NCBI GenBank assembly: GCA_028023455.1
Contig: JAQFVV010006340.1
Coordinates: 2,401,438-2,465,437, forward strand
DNA: 64,000 nt
Reading direction: 5' to 3'
Source of the DNA: Epiperipatus broadwayi
Taxonomy: Eukaryota > Onychophora > Udeonychophora > Euonychophora > Peripatidae
This document shows positions 37,335 through 49,915 of the stretch, in pieces. The notes under the pieces were generated by a model. It ran no database searches. It had not been told where the DNA came from and was given only the letters and a program-made list of their open reading frames with translations. How positions within the stretch are numbered: position 1 is the stretch's first letter; each line of letters opens with the position of its first letter. Made by a program: the position numbers and the translations under genes.

Positions 37335-38751
37335 GATATTCTCTGTACCAGGATGTTGGGGTACAAGACTGACAGGGTGAGACTAAGAACATCAGCAGGG
37401 ATATTCTTAACACCTTCAACATAGACAATGCTGTAATTAAACTGTTGTAGGTATAGACTCCACCTAATTAATCTTTCATTATTTAAATAGCTTTTACTTA
37501 GAAATTCTAAGCTCCTCTGGTCTGTCAAAACAATGAGTTCAGAGCCAAGCAAAAACTGATGTAGCTTCTGAAATGCCCATACCACTGCTAGGGCTTCTTT
37601 CTCTGTTATGGAGTAGTTCAGCTCTGCCCCTCTCAAATGTCTACTTAAAAAGTATAAGACCTGAGGTCTTTGATCTTCATCGAGCTGATATAAAACTACT
37701 CCCAGACCATAGTGGCTACTGTCTGTCTGTACAAAAAACTTTTTACCAAAATCAGGGTAAGACAAAATAATGTAGTTCAAAAAGGTTTGTTTTATAGTAT
37801 TGAACTCTCTGTTATGCTCAGTGGTCCACCTCCACCTTTCTAATTTCTTTAATAACACAGACAAATACTGGGTATCCTTGGCAAAGTCCCTATAAAACTT
37901 ATGATAATAATTACATAAACTGAGAACGGACCGGAGTTGCTTTTTGGTTTTTGGCATTGAGAAATCCTGAATAGCAGCGATCTTTTTGGGATGAGGTTTG
38001 ATACCCTGTTCACTGATTACATGTCCCAAAAAAGTAATCTCTTTTGCAGCTATTGTACATTTCTCCAGATTTATCTTAACATTATGGGCTGAACACTCTT
38101 CAAAGAATATCTGTAAGTGTTCTAGATGCTCGGTAAGACTGCTGGAAGCAATAACTATGTCATCCACATACATGATGATCTTTTCTTTCAATTGTTTTGA
38201 AAAGATCCTATCCAAACATCTGATCAAACAGCACCACTGTTAATGAGACCAAAGGGCATTCTTGTAAAAACATAAGTTTGACCTTGAAAGCGAAAAGCCA
38301 TATATTTTTGGTCTTCATGGTGTAGTGGTATTTGCCAATAACTGGCTGTCAAATCAAAGGATGAGAAAATTGATTTCTGCTTAAATTTAATTAGGAGCTC
38401 ATGTACTGGTGGAGGAATATTGAGTTAAGGAACGGTTATCTGGTTCAGCATACAAGCATCCAGACATACTCTTACTGTACGATCTTTCTTATAATTACCA
38501 AAGGGTTGACATAAGCAGAGGAACACTTCCAAATAATTTCCCATAAGCAGAGAAACACTTCTGAACATTTGGTCTATCTGTTTTTGTACCTTAGCCTGAT
38601 ACTGATAGGGCACTGAATACATTCTCTGTTGAAAAGGTTCATTATCCTTTAACGTAATTCGATGAGTATATCCTCTGATTATGCCTGGAACAGTGGAAAA
38701 CAGGCTGTTATAATTGTAGATTAGTTGGTATAAATTTTCCATTATAGTCAA
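37331..38751 (-). pseudogene. Gypsy-like reverse transcriptase and RNase H remnant
   Basis: The segment 38751-38425 gives the N-terminal part of the RT. A stretch with SFDLTASYWQIPL and MPFGLINSG follows in the 38425-38230 gap, interrupted by a stop and a one-base shift near 38227. From there 298 codons are open, with the catalytic YVDD and the LGHVIS motif typical of gypsy RT. RNase H follows, with QTDSSHYGLG, EKEALAVVWA and LTDQRSLEFL carrying its D, E and D residues. This polyprotein region would copy the element RNA and degrade the template. It overlaps the start of the integrase segment by 4 bases. Confidence 0.85.
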
Positions 38752-38808
38752 ATTGGCAAGAAAAACATGATTAATTTTAGTTCTAATACCAATATTAATT
38801 AGTGTGCT

Positions 38809-39336
38809 TCAAATACATAGCAATTGACCAGAGAGTTTAGGTGATTCCCATTGAAAAGGCAATTGTTCCTGTTGACATAAAAATTTCCCATTTTCATAAT
38901 CTAATTTACACTTATTCCTGATCATGAAGTCTAAACCTAAAATGACATCATGAACCAATTCAGACATAATCAAGAAAACATAACCAAACTCAGACTGGTT
39001 AAGCCTAAAATTAATCCAAACCTGCTTGTTGGCCAGCTTGGTCCTCTTCCCATTAGCCAAAGTCACTTGTATCTGTTTAATGGGCAAGGAGGGTATACAA
39101 CTATTTACATGAAGCATCTTTTGATATACCTTTTCTGAGATGATGGAGGCTTGACTACCAGAGTCAATTAAGGCATTTATACTGATCCCCTCCATCAATA
39201 ATTTAAGAACAGGACAGTTATATTGGATAGGTGGTTCACCCAGTTCAAAGGGCTCTAGGTAATCCACGTCCAGATCAAGAGTATTTAATAACCACATCCC
39301 ATTGTTCCTCTTATTGTTAGCATATGGCCCCAGCAC
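38809..39336 (-). pseudogene. Gypsy-like aspartic protease remnant
   Basis: A 175-codon frame contains ALIDSGSQAS, the D-S-G active-site motif of retropepsins, and farther on VILGLDFM, the matching hydrophobic ILG-type motif. Both features and their spacing of about 75 residues are standard for gypsy proteases, which cleave the Gag-Pol polyprotein. It lies between gag and RT as expected. The frame is closed before RT, so the polyprotein is broken. Confidence 0.8.
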
Positions 39337-39362
39337 TGAGAAACTATTATACCAGGACCACT

Positions 39363-41523
39363 CTAGTTTAGTGATGGAGTTTTATTTTGGGCCTTTCCCC
39401 CTGGCCTTTTTAGCACTGTGGTAATTCCACTGGTAGAGGGTTGCTTATCTCTGGGAATTACTTTCTTCCTGACATTATCCCTAAAATTTCCCCAGGATTG
39501 ATTAGGAGGCCTAGTCCTATAATTATTCCTATACCCATAACTACCAAAATTCTGATCATTTGTCTGATCCCCTAAATTCAGATTAGAGACATTATAATTA
39601 TACCTGTCCTTGGTGCTCTTGGGCCTAATCTCTGAATCCAGTTCTGAAATCTCTAAAGCATCTAGGATTTCTGATGCTTCCTCTATACTGTGGCAATCAG
39701 CAGCAATAAGCATATGCTCAATGCTTCGGGGAAGATTGTGTCAGAGTATTCTCAAGATCTGGTGCTCTGAGAGAGGAAATGCAGTCAGACTTTTCAGTTT
39801 AACTGCCTGCCCTCAGAAAAATTGTGTATAGCTGCCCTTGGTACCACTATACTTTTCCTGAGTAATCTGATAGCACACCTGGTCCTGCCTATCTTCACTC
39901 CAAAAACATGCTAAGATAACACAGTGAAAATCCACAAAGGTAGTGGGCTTATCAAATAGAGACCACCATCACTCCTTAGCATAGGCATAAAGATGGTTGC
40001 AGGCAATGGCCAACTTTTCCTGTTTTCAACCTACATACAGAAAAAAGTTCTTCCAAGGTATACAGAGACTCTAAGGGGTCTCCCTGCTCTCCCCACTAAA
40101 GGCCTTAATTTTAATTAAATTTGAGGTCATTGACCCTCCTAATCTATAATCATCTTTACTGGTATGGTCAGCCCTATCTACTGATTTTTCAACTTGCAGA
40201 TTTTTACCTAAAGTAGGCATCCTTTTCTCTGACTGACTATGTTCTGATCTATCCCTACAGTCATCTGGACTGATGCTACCATCGTTCTGCCCTGAATTTA
40301 GGTTTGACCGATCCTGCAGCCCCACATTAACTCGATCTCTTAATTCCCCTATTTTCTGGTAGAGATCATCCATCTTGGGGTTCATGTACTCCACAACATA
40401 TGCCTTCTGGTTCTCCTCAACCTTCTCCAACATAACACCCAATTCATGTTGATTCATTCTGGGTCCCTCTTCTAAAGAACTTGACTTGTCCCTTTTCACT
40501 ATCTTCTCCCTAAAGCTATCCATTTGTTTCCCCAATTCCTTCCTAAGATTTTGGTCCATCTATTCACATTCATTGGCCATGCTTCCCTTAACTTCTCATA
40601 TTTCCTTTTCTAAGCCACTAAACTTATTTTTCATAGTGAGGGTCTGATCTACACAGCCTAAACTGGCTTCCTTATATGAGTTCACTTTGGCTGCCACTTC
40701 CTCTAATCTGATATTAATTCCTGCAGAAGTTATTTTGGCATTCCTTTCTATGCCTTCTGATATGGATTGGGAGACCAATCCATGGACCTCATTCCTAACT
40801 AACTCAATTTCTTTCTTATTTTCTTCGATAGACTGCTCCACTTGAGCCTTTAATGACTGCAGTCCCTGACAGCCCTCCTGTTTGGCCACTTCCATAGATC
40901 TACACACTCCTTTTATCTTCTCTAATGACACAAACCTATTTTTACACTTTATATTGGATTTTTCTATCCTAGTTTCTAAAGCTGCAATCATTTGGTTGTT
41001 ATTGTCAATAAAGTTATCTAGATTTACCCTTAAACCTTCTATACTTTTCTCCACAGATTGACCTATCTTTTGTTCTAGACTTTCCATCCTTTGCTTACTA
41101 TCTTCTCTTAGATCTTCTTTTAAACTTATTATACTGTGGTTACTATCTTCTCTTAGACTTTTATTACTTTTCTCATGATGTTTCCTTAGACTTTTAAACA
41201 TCTGCATTTATCATTAATTTCATCCCTGAAAATGCTTTATTTTCTATCTGAATCTGACCAACTTCTGGCTCCTTGTCTACTTCCACACTCAAGGCCATAT
41301 TATGACCACTAATGTTAGAGGCATCTTCCTCTACTTCCTCTCTTCCTTTTTGTTTTTTAAGGGAAACCTCCTTATCATCTTCATCAGTATAAAAACTATC
41401 ACTGATCCCTGGGATTGGGACACCCTCCTCATCCATAACATCCTCAGTAGTATTATTTAGTTCACTCATGTTTTCAAAACTATATATATCCCATCTGTGC
41501 TTCCCTGACCACCAAAAACCCAC
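39363..41523 (-). pseudogene. Gypsy-like gag remnant with coiled-coil N-terminal half
   Basis: Four open segments (41523-41194, 41207-40596, 40559-40071, 39713-39363) run in order on one strand, with stop-broken sequence between 40071 and 39713 that still reads like a capsid core. The second and third segments are Glu/Lys-rich with regular heptad-like hydrophobic spacing and probably form coiled coils. The last segment ends in a basic Arg/Lys/Pro-rich tail. I do not see an intact zinc knuckle. Gag forms the particle shell. At about 720 codons this would be a long gag. Confidence 0.65.
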
Positions 41524-42867
41524 ACATCACCTCCTTGTCTGACACCTATCTTTGACTAACTGACTGATTTGCTTTTCACCTTATCATGCATTACAAATAC
41601 AAAAAAAATATTTAATATCCTTATTTGATGAATCACACAACAATAATCTATATAGTGCATGTCTGTCTGCAATAGCCCAAATTATACATTCATCCATTCT
41701 CCTAAAAATCTGACAGATATTGACAGTCCACAGAATGACTAGTAGTTCACAATCTTGAGATAAATAAAAGAATTCAGTCACAGCACTATAATCACACAAT
41801 GCATCATGAGCACTCAGAAGATCATCCCAATTCGATCACTATTAACTACCACAACCCTTGATTGAATGATGCAAACTCTGTTGCAATAAAAGAAGTATTT
41901 TAAGTCTTAGGGGCTAAAGTAAATAAACTATGCCTTGCTCTCTCTCTTGGAGTCTTATGTGGCAAGTATCAAGGAATGCCCTGCTTATTATAGGCTACAG
42001 AAAACGAAGCCTTGCTCTCTGTCTTGGAGACTTATAGGCTGATATCATGGCAGTACTGCTGCTAATTGTTTCATGATAAAATAAGAATAACATATAAACT
42101 GGATTGGAAAACTATGCCATGCTCTCTCTCTTGAAGACTTATGGGCTGATATCATGGCAGGACTGCTGTTAACTGTTTCATGATAAAATAAGAATAACAT
42201 ATAAATTGGATGGAAAACTATGCCATGCTCTCTCTCTTGGAGACAGCATCCGCCGTTAACTAGACACACTTTTAGATTACTTATAAATTGGGTTGGAGCA
42301 GTGAATGGGTTTGATCATTCATGAGTTACATGAATACATAGCATTCTCAAGGCAATGACAAAATTCTCCACTCATCATCAAAACTGCAATCTAACCAACC
42401 AAACTCCAATGATCAAATATCCAATCCAACCTCCAAAATCATAGACTTTTCTACAAAATGAACTCCCCAAACACACATGAGACTACTATTCCATAATTCA
42501 TCACTATTACTCTGCCTATCCTATCTAGCAATAAATTATTTTAATATTCCAAAAAAAAAAATCCATTATTTATTTCACCTCTGTCTTAAGTTGTGATATT
42601 CATCTATTTTCAAAATTGAGAAGAAAAAAAACTAAGCTGTTTTATGGCTGTACCCATTTTATCATCATCAATGAAAAATTAAATCATATTAAACATCATC
42701 ATATACAAATCTAAAATAAGACTGTATGGACAAGACAATTTTGTGAGACAAAAAAAAATTTTCACTGGAAAAAAAATTGTACTAAAAAAATTTCTCTCTT
42801 TTTAACCACACATCTCTCATCATTCTATAGACTCCTTTTTATCTCAGGTATATGGTAACATATCACA
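41524..42867 (-). other. Gypsy-like leader between primer-binding site and gag, with tandem repeat
   Basis: A 1.3 kb leader precedes gag. At about 42010-42245 a unit of roughly 114 bp containing GCTCTCTCTCTTG and GCTGATATCATGGCAG is tandemly repeated, with a more diverged half-unit at about 41935-41975. The frame seen across it is a repeat artefact. Confidence 0.6.
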
Positions 42868-42885
42868 GCCCCAGTTGGGTGTCCA
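42868..42885 (-). promoter_or_regulatory. Primer-binding site of the gypsy-like element
   Basis: One base after the 5' LTR, the element strand reads TGGACACCCAACTGGGGC. It begins TGG, the complement of the tRNA 3' CCA, and has the general pattern of tRNA-primed elements. I did not identify the tRNA species. Confidence 0.75.
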
Positions 42886-42886
42886 T

Positions 42887-45800
42887 TGTAACTTAATAAA
42901 AATGTTCAATAAGATCCAAATTTAAAATTATATTAAAATGTCAAATATTAACATTGTAACTTAATTACATTGATCAAAAGATCCAAATATATTAAATAAT
43001 TACGAAAAGATTCAAATATAAATATATGGCTTAATAAACAAAAAGAATTGTTGCTTTCATTTTATATCAAAAATAAAAGAATTATTTAACCTGAGTAGTA
43101 GCTATAATAGTAAATAAATATTAAAATGATGAGTAGGAATAAATTAAACATATTTCTGTAATTAGATTTCTCAAGATATCACAATATCAATAATTATAAA
43201 CAAATTATTAAGGACAAACTACTATAACTCAGGTATATGGAAATCAAGTGAGGTGAGTACACTAGTAACTCACTAAAATATCTTTTCAGGTATACAGACA
43301 GTAGATTTTATTCACTTTCATTTCTTGGTTTGATCTCAAGTACATGTCTAAGTGAACAACAAGTGAATATGGTCTATCTGAGCGCCACTAGGTTAGCTGG
43401 ACCTAGACAAAGTTATATTTATAACTTTTTCACATGTACCAGGTTTGAGTTCCTTTGGTACCTTATTTCTTACAAAATGTATGATTTTGATTTTAGACCC
43501 ATAGCACTGTATGCACTAATATTTAAGTAAACACCTAGGTAACATAAAACATCTTTAAGCTAAAGTGGAGTATCTAAAATTCATTAGACAGAAATCATTT
43601 CTTAGATCTTAACATAATAAATGTGTTTCAATATTCCTTTTATAAGTTTTACTAGCTCAGATTATATTATCAATTTAGGATGGCAATTCACTCATCCTTG
43701 CATGAAATAGATGATGGGATGGTGGTTATAATAATACTAAGAAATCACTAAATACTATGAAATCAATATTTATTTATGACCTTTAAACATTTATACCTCA
43801 TTAATTAAAACATGATGGTGATGATGATGGTAATGATAACGATAACGGTTTCAACCACAGCTTTAGGACTAAGCCTAATCATAAAATTTAGTTTCAGAAA
43901 TCAATAATTATTGTTAATCTTAGCATATTTAATCATATCTTAAATAACTAATATTCAACCATTGATGATGAATGATCACAATGAATAAAGATTATTATCA
44001 ATAAAATACATACGCTTCATTTAATAAAATAATTTAACATTTATTAATTTATTTCGAAAATCCACAAATAATTTAAAGACAAAACCAAAATTTTATATGG
44101 AATAATAATGAGAACAATAATTGATTATCAGGCAATCATAATGTTACTTTTGAATTCTTCCTCCTTTCCCATCAAAAAAATATACATCAATTTGGATACC
44201 CGATTTGTTAAAATGTCCCATCCACAAGAAAAGTATTTCATAAAAAAAAATATTTCACTTCTTTTTTTTTTTTTCACACATACTTTTATAAATCTAACAA
44301 AAAAAAAAAAAAAAAAAAAATTAAAAAAAGAGAAAAAAAAAAGTTTTAAAAAAAAAATAATATATTTCTCTCCCCCTTCCTTCTACCCTCTGAAACGCTA
44401 TACTTTCTTAAGACAAAGTAATCTAATATTTTAATACTGCTTATTCCTTCACATTCACTCGCAATTATACACCGGTAAAGTATTATTATGTATGTGTGTG
44501 TTTTTATTCATGTAAAAATCAAAATATTATTTAAAACCAAAATAATAATACACAAAAAAATTATTATACACATTCATAATATTTCATAACTGTAAATCAA
44601 TAAACAATCATAATTTTAGTACATATAAAATCATTATTAAGAAATCCTTGTTTTCAATTGATCTTGGTTGTTTTAAAAGTTCTTTAAACAAAATTATACC
44701 ACTCTGTTGCTAAAGTTTTACCAAGTCTCTGATATTATAAAGAATATATATAAAAAAAATTTATACTACCAGTTCTTCGTAGCGACTTCCAATGAGTCAA
44801 ATTTATCTTGTTCAATGTCTATATTTTGCATCTACCATTTCCATTTTTCTTTGGAACAATCTCTTTCTTGAGGTGTATAATTATTTGATGATGATGATTC
44901 TATTGAGGTTATTTGCTTTAGTGGACAATTTGGAAATCATTATATTAATTTTTCTTCTCTTCCTGTCAAGCATGATTCTTTTAGTGGATGAAGTACAGTA
45001 GTTGTTTTCACGTTTATAAATTTTCTTGGGTTTAAACTTAGTTACTGGAACAATTAATTGGACTTGATGATTTAACATTTATCATTTCCTGAGCACCTTC
45101 CAATGCAGGTGAATGTTTTCTTCTTTCTATTTAAAAACATCTTATTTCTCTCGGTCAGTTGAAAGGTGTAGAATACTATTTTCAGACAAGGTACTTGATT
45201 TCTATATGATATGCTGGTTTATGATGAGTCTGGTTGACAGATGGAAAAATATATATTTTTTCTAGCCTGCCATTCTTATATTTTCAATATTCAAAAAAAA
45301 TTTAATAACAAAAACAATGATTCTTGGTTGAGATTTTTGTAGAGTTAAAAATGCTTGTTCTTCTAGATTCAAGATTTTAGAATTCTCTATCTAATCAACT
45401 GATTTTCCAAACTGCTTTTATATCCGATTTTTTATTCCTATTTTTGACCAATTCGTTTTTTAGCTGGAAAGTGCAATCCTTTTTAGGAACATTAAAAAAA
45501 ATCACACACCTGGTTTCCAGACAAACTTTTGTCTTGATGGAAAAAATAGACTTAATCTTTTTTCTACACCTATGTAACATCTCAAATTTGAGCTTCTTTC
45601 TTTTGTTCTTAAGATGAGACATTTTTAAAATTAGACTTCTCACATCGTCTCTAAGCTTTTTAACAGAAAAACAACCCTTATAATACAAAAAGTTTGTTGA
45701 GTAAGAAAAAAAATAATATAACAGATTTTCTTTCTTTTATCTCAATATTTAATAAATGTACATATATTTATGTGATGTAACACACACACTCCATCATTCA

Positions 45801-46309
45801 AATCATGTATAAACCAACCTTAAATAATCTAATTGCTAGCTTAGTAATTATAACCCTAATATTTAAAATTAAATCCTTAGCTTTTAAATCCAAATTACAA
45901 TTATAAAAAAGCAAAAATAGAAGTATAGAATAAGATATTAGAATTGATCAAGCATAGGTTAGTTTTAAAGAAAGTTTAATATCTGAAATTTAAAAGTGGC
46001 TAACTAAATACCTTTTATAACACACACTGCCTATACATATGTGTTATAACTATGCTTTTTAACAGAAAAATTAAATATTGAATAGTTTAAATGTGTGTAT
46101 TACCTTTCTATCAACACACAAACAAATAAAGAATATAATTGTTGACCCACTCTTTTTCTGTCTAAATCTTTTAGAACTTGATCATGTAGGGTTTAAACTT
46201 GGGTGCCCTACAGCTTCCTTTACTATATAAAAATGTGATGATGATTTTTGTTCATTTTCTTTTATGCACATTACTACAAATTTAGCTAATGACTAAATTG
46301 TAATGGCAC
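42887..46309 (-). repeat. 5' LTR of the gypsy-like element (3.42 kb)
   Basis: It is homologous to the 3' LTR from TGTAACTTAATAAA (42887) to TAATGGCAC (46309). The last few bases (ACAACA at the other copy) are missing, where (TA)n begins. An A-rich expansion at about 44260-44360 distinguishes this copy. Box A/B-like words recur at 43389-43400 and 43442-43452, with changes in box B. Confidence 0.85.
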
Positions 46310-46367
46310 TATATATATATATTATAATATTACAAATCGATGTCTGTATTTCTTCAAAATAATATAC

Positions 46368-47995
46368 ATAACTCTATAAATAAATATTTGAAAATACAGT
46401 AATTAAAAGTCAATAAAAATTATATGTATAACTACAACTTAGAAGCGCTTTCACTACATTGTAGCTTTGTCAACTATCACATTTAAAATGTCAACTTTCC
46501 CATAATTCAGTGTCAACTTTCCCATAATTCTCTTATCTTAATGTTTGCTGCTTGCCAATTAATTAAATTTTGCTTGTATTTATATATTAACATCGCCTCT
46601 TTAATTTTTCTTTTATTGTTATTTCTTTCAGTTTCCAATATTTTTACATTGTTATAATCAAAATCAAAACCATATATACATGATTTTTTATGGTCATAAA
46701 AAACAGAAGCTGATAAAGTCTCACTATTTTTAAAATTTTGTTTCGTATTTTGAACCCTTTTAAACAATAATATGTGCTCTTTTGTTCTTTTTTCCAAGGT
46801 CACCTCGATTCACCTATATATCCACTACCACACCTACATGTCCATTTGTAAATGATACAATTTTTATTTGTCAATAAAGTTTTATTTTTTGAATTGTTTA
46901 TTAATTTATTCAATGTAGGTGGTGCATAAAATGCTATATCGCATATTCCTTTATAATTTTTTTAATGAAACTTGCCTGTTGATTCGATATATATGATATT
47001 GATATCCACAACTTTTTATCAGAAAAATTAACATTATTATTAATATTTTTATATTTAGAAGTAAAATTTTTAACAGCATAATATATTCAATCATAATTGT
47101 ATCCAATGTTTAACAACTCATTACAATAAACTTCAATATTTTTAGTTTTATCTGATGCATATTTACAAAGGTTATCATTTCTAAATAAAAAGGACTTCAA
47201 ACCTGCTATTTTATGTGACATGGGTACTTTTGATTCATATGGAATATATCCTCTTTTTGCTATTGGTTGAAGAGTCATATAGCAATCCAGTTTATCCTCA
47301 TTTCTAGTAATCTTAATATCCAAAAATTGAACACTAATTGAATTTACATCTGTATTAATCCACTTTAAATCCTTTATATTATTTAATTCATTAAATAAAT
47401 CATATTTATTTTCAAAGCGCAGATGATTTGAAATTAACTTACGAGAGAGTGCAAGTCTCTCAGCGCTTGTGATTATTAATAGCCAATCAGATCGTAAATA
47501 CTGGGACAACGATTTAACAAGAAAAGAATGGTGCTGTATGTTTGTAATTTGAAGTCAGTGAGTAGTGTGTGAAGGTATTTAATATTCACACTTTCAGATA
47601 TAAGTACTTTGGACTGGCTTGGATATATAGACAGACAAGTAAAGTTAAGAGTGGTTACCATTCTTTTCTTGTTAAATCGTTGTCCCAGTATTTACGATCT
47701 GATTGGCTATTAATAATCACAAGCGCTGAGAGACTTGCACTCTCTCGTAAGTTAATTAAATAAATCATTAATAACATTTGGCTTTCCACAAACAAAAACA
47801 TCATCAACATATCGACTGTATAAAATAATATCTTTCTGATAATGATCCTATTTTAAAATATTTTCTTCATATGTAGATATAACAAAATTACATATTTGGG
47901 CACTGTAGAAAGCCCCATCGGCCACCCATTATTTATTTTATAAAATTCATGCTTAAAAATTGCATAAATGTTTCTATCAATAAAGCTTAATGTTC
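46368..47995 (-). pseudogene. Penelope-like element fragment, minus copy (RT to GIY-YIG), split by a MITE
   Basis: On the minus strand, 47995-47756 retains an RT fragment with YVDD (47800-47811) and, upstream of it, an NGWPMG-type motif B. The reading resumes beyond the MITE (47438-47751) with an ENKYDLFNE stretch and then FLDIKITRN, which fit the region after the RT core in Penelope-like elements. At about 46880-46513 comes a GIY-YIG-type segment: IIYKWTCRCGSGYIGE, then TLEKRTKEH and a KILETERNNNKRKIKEA helix. Several stops and shifts are present. Penelope elements pair an RT with a GIY-YIG endonuclease, so the order supports the call. The 3' end near 46368 is shared with the inverted copy. 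Confidence 0.75.
47438..47751. mobile_element. MITE inserted in the Penelope fragment (314 bp, ~92 bp TIRs)
   Basis: TTAA at 47434-47437 and 47752-47755 flank an element starting CTTACGAGAGAGTGCAAG and ending with the exact inverse. The inverted arms extend about 92 bp (47438-47530 and 47660-47751) and are nearly perfect. The surrounding Penelope reading frame is interrupted exactly here. Target duplication could be TTAA or only TA, so piggyBac-like and Tc1/mariner-like origins both remain possible. The ORFs that start in its arms are artefacts. Confidence 0.75.
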
Positions 47996-48847
47996 CATAT
48001 GAATCAAAAGTACCAATGTCACATAGTTGAAGTTCTTTCTATTTAGAAATGATAACTTTTGTAAATATGCATCAGATAAAACTAAAATTATTGAAGTTTA
48101 TTGTAATGAGTTGTTAAACGTTGGATACAATTATGATTGTATATATTATACTGTTAAAAATTTTACTTTTAAATATAAAAATATTAATAATAATGTTAAT
48201 TTTTCTGATAAAAAGTTGTGGACGATATCAATACCATATATATCGAATCAACAGGCAAGTTTATTAAGAAAATTTATAAAAGAATATGCGATATAGCATT
48301 TTATGCACCACCTATATTGAATAAATTAATAAACAATTAAAAAAGATAAAACTTTATTGACAAATAAAAATTGTATCATTCACAAATGGACATGTAGGGG
48401 TGGTAGTGAATCAAGGTGCACATTGGAAAAAAAAAGATCACATATTATTGTTTAAAAGGGTTCAAAATACGAAACAAAATTTAAAAAATAGTGAGAATTT
48501 ATCAGCTTCTGTTTTCTATGACACTAATAAATCATTTATATATGTTTTTGATTTTGATTATAACAATGTAAAAATATTGGAAACTGAAAGAAATAACAAT
48601 AAAAGAAAAATTAAAGAGGCAATGTTAATATATAAATACAAGCAAAATTTAATTAATCAGCAAGCAGCAAACATTAAGATAACAGAATTATGGGAAAGTT
48701 GACATTGAATTATGGGAAAGTTGACATTTTAAATGTGATAGTTGACAAAGCTACAACATAGTGAAAGTGCTTCTAAGTTATAGTTATACATATAATTTTT
48801 ATTGACTTTTAATTACTGTATTTTCAAATATTTATTTATAGAGTTAC
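47996..48847 (+). pseudogene. Penelope-like element fragment, inverted plus copy (C-terminal part)
   Basis: It is homologous to 46368-47250 in opposite orientation. The segments 48027-48296 and 48400-48702 correspond closely to the minus copy, including the KILETERNNNKRKIKEA helix and the shared 3' UTR with its GGGAAAGTTGACAT duplicate. About 15 bases around the GYIGE signature are deleted (near 48405), and stops interrupt the frame. It abuts the RT end of the minus copy at about 47995 without spacer. Confidence 0.75.
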
Positions 48848-49153
48848 ACACACACACACACACACATATATATCAGTCTCATATAGCTATTTGAGTTAGA
48901 TAGCTGGATTTAAAGACATTTTCATGTCCAAAAATTTCAGAGTTTTTATTTAAATATTATGTATGAAATAAGTGCTGGGTTTTAAGTTGATATTTTAGAT
49001 CTAGTGTCCGAATATTCTAGTTCTCCACTGACATGAGCCATAAACCCAAAACCAGTTGGTCTGGAGATGGGAAGGTTCTGGATAAAGATTTTAAATATTT
49101 TCTCATACCATACTTATCAATTAACACTTTGTTTGAGCTATTGGTATGCTCTG

Positions 49154-49205
<52 letters not shown>

Positions 49206-49474
49206 AATCAATAAAACAAGTCATATATAGTGTGACATTGCTTTTATGAGCTTGTATTTACAAATATATAATATAGGAAGTGTACCAATATCTCAAACAA
49301 GCACTTAATTGGTTAGTGTAGTAATAGAAAATATTTAAAATATCTCTCTCTCTCTCTCTCTCTCTCAGTCTCTCTCTCTCTCTCTCTCAGTCTCTCTCTC
49401 TCTCTCTCTCAGTCTCTCTCTCTCTCTCTCTCTCAGTCTCTCTCTCTCTCTCTCAGTCTCTCTCTCTCTCTCTC

Positions 49475-49560
<86 letters not shown>

Positions 49561-49915
49561 TCTCTCTGGAACATTCCCATTTTCAAACAAATTGGTTTCA
49601 AGCTTTTGGCTCACCTCAGTGAAAAGTTAGAATATGTATATCTATTAATCTATATACCTGCATATATTTTTCTAATTATTATCAAGAGGACAAAGAAAAT
49701 GAGATAAATACTAAATGAATATCAAGATGTCTGCCTGCGTCAGTAAACACTGTCTTTAAAAAAATGCATTTGTATAACATTTATTTACATTTTATTTTTA
49801 AAGATCTCATAAATATTCAAATAAAATGATATAGCTAAAAGAACAGTTATTTATTCCTTTAGAAAAATTTATTTTATTTATAAAACAAAATTATTTATAG
49901 TTAAAATGTCCTTAC
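48848..49915. other. Microsatellite-rich DNA, no gene
   Basis: A (CA)n run follows the Penelope copy (about 48848-48870), then (TA)n at 49156-49202 and a (CT)n block at 49347-49566. The frames across (TA)n are artefacts. A segment near 49125-49260 resembles one near 57700-57780 (GAGCTATTGGTATGCTCT-like words, GCTTGTATTTACAAA), probably a dispersed repeat. Confidence 0.6.
49347..49566. repeat. (CT)n microsatellite with periodic AGT interruptions
   Basis: About 220 bp of CT dinucleotides is interrupted at intervals of roughly 20-30 bp by CAGTCT, with one CACTCT and one CTGTCT. The repeated spacing suggests higher-order duplication of a (CT)nCAGT unit. Confidence 0.95.

Larger units (their letters stand above)
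32428..46309 (-). mobile_element. Ty3/gypsy-like LTR retrotransposon with very long LTRs (decayed)
   Basis: Two direct repeats of about 3.4 kb (32428-35870, 42887-46309) enclose a 7 kb interior. On the minus strand the interior carries a primer-binding site, a leader, gag remnants, aspartic protease, reverse transcriptase/RNase H, integrase and a polypurine tract next to the 3' LTR. Protease-RT-RNase H-integrase order is the Ty3/gypsy order. Several frameshifts and stops show it is dead. The outer flanks are (TA)n on both sides, so a target duplication cannot be read. An inserted Penelope fragment adjoins its 5' end (46310 onward). Confidence 0.88.

Noticed and set aside
47087-47763. Apparent shared N-terminus (SQYLRSDWLLIITSAERL) of two opposing frames
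   Set aside because: This sequence is encoded by the inverted arms of the MITE, not by the Penelope gene.
49347-49566. CRISPR-like array
   Set aside because: It is a CT microsatellite with simple interruptions. There are no unique spacers and the setting is eukaryotic.
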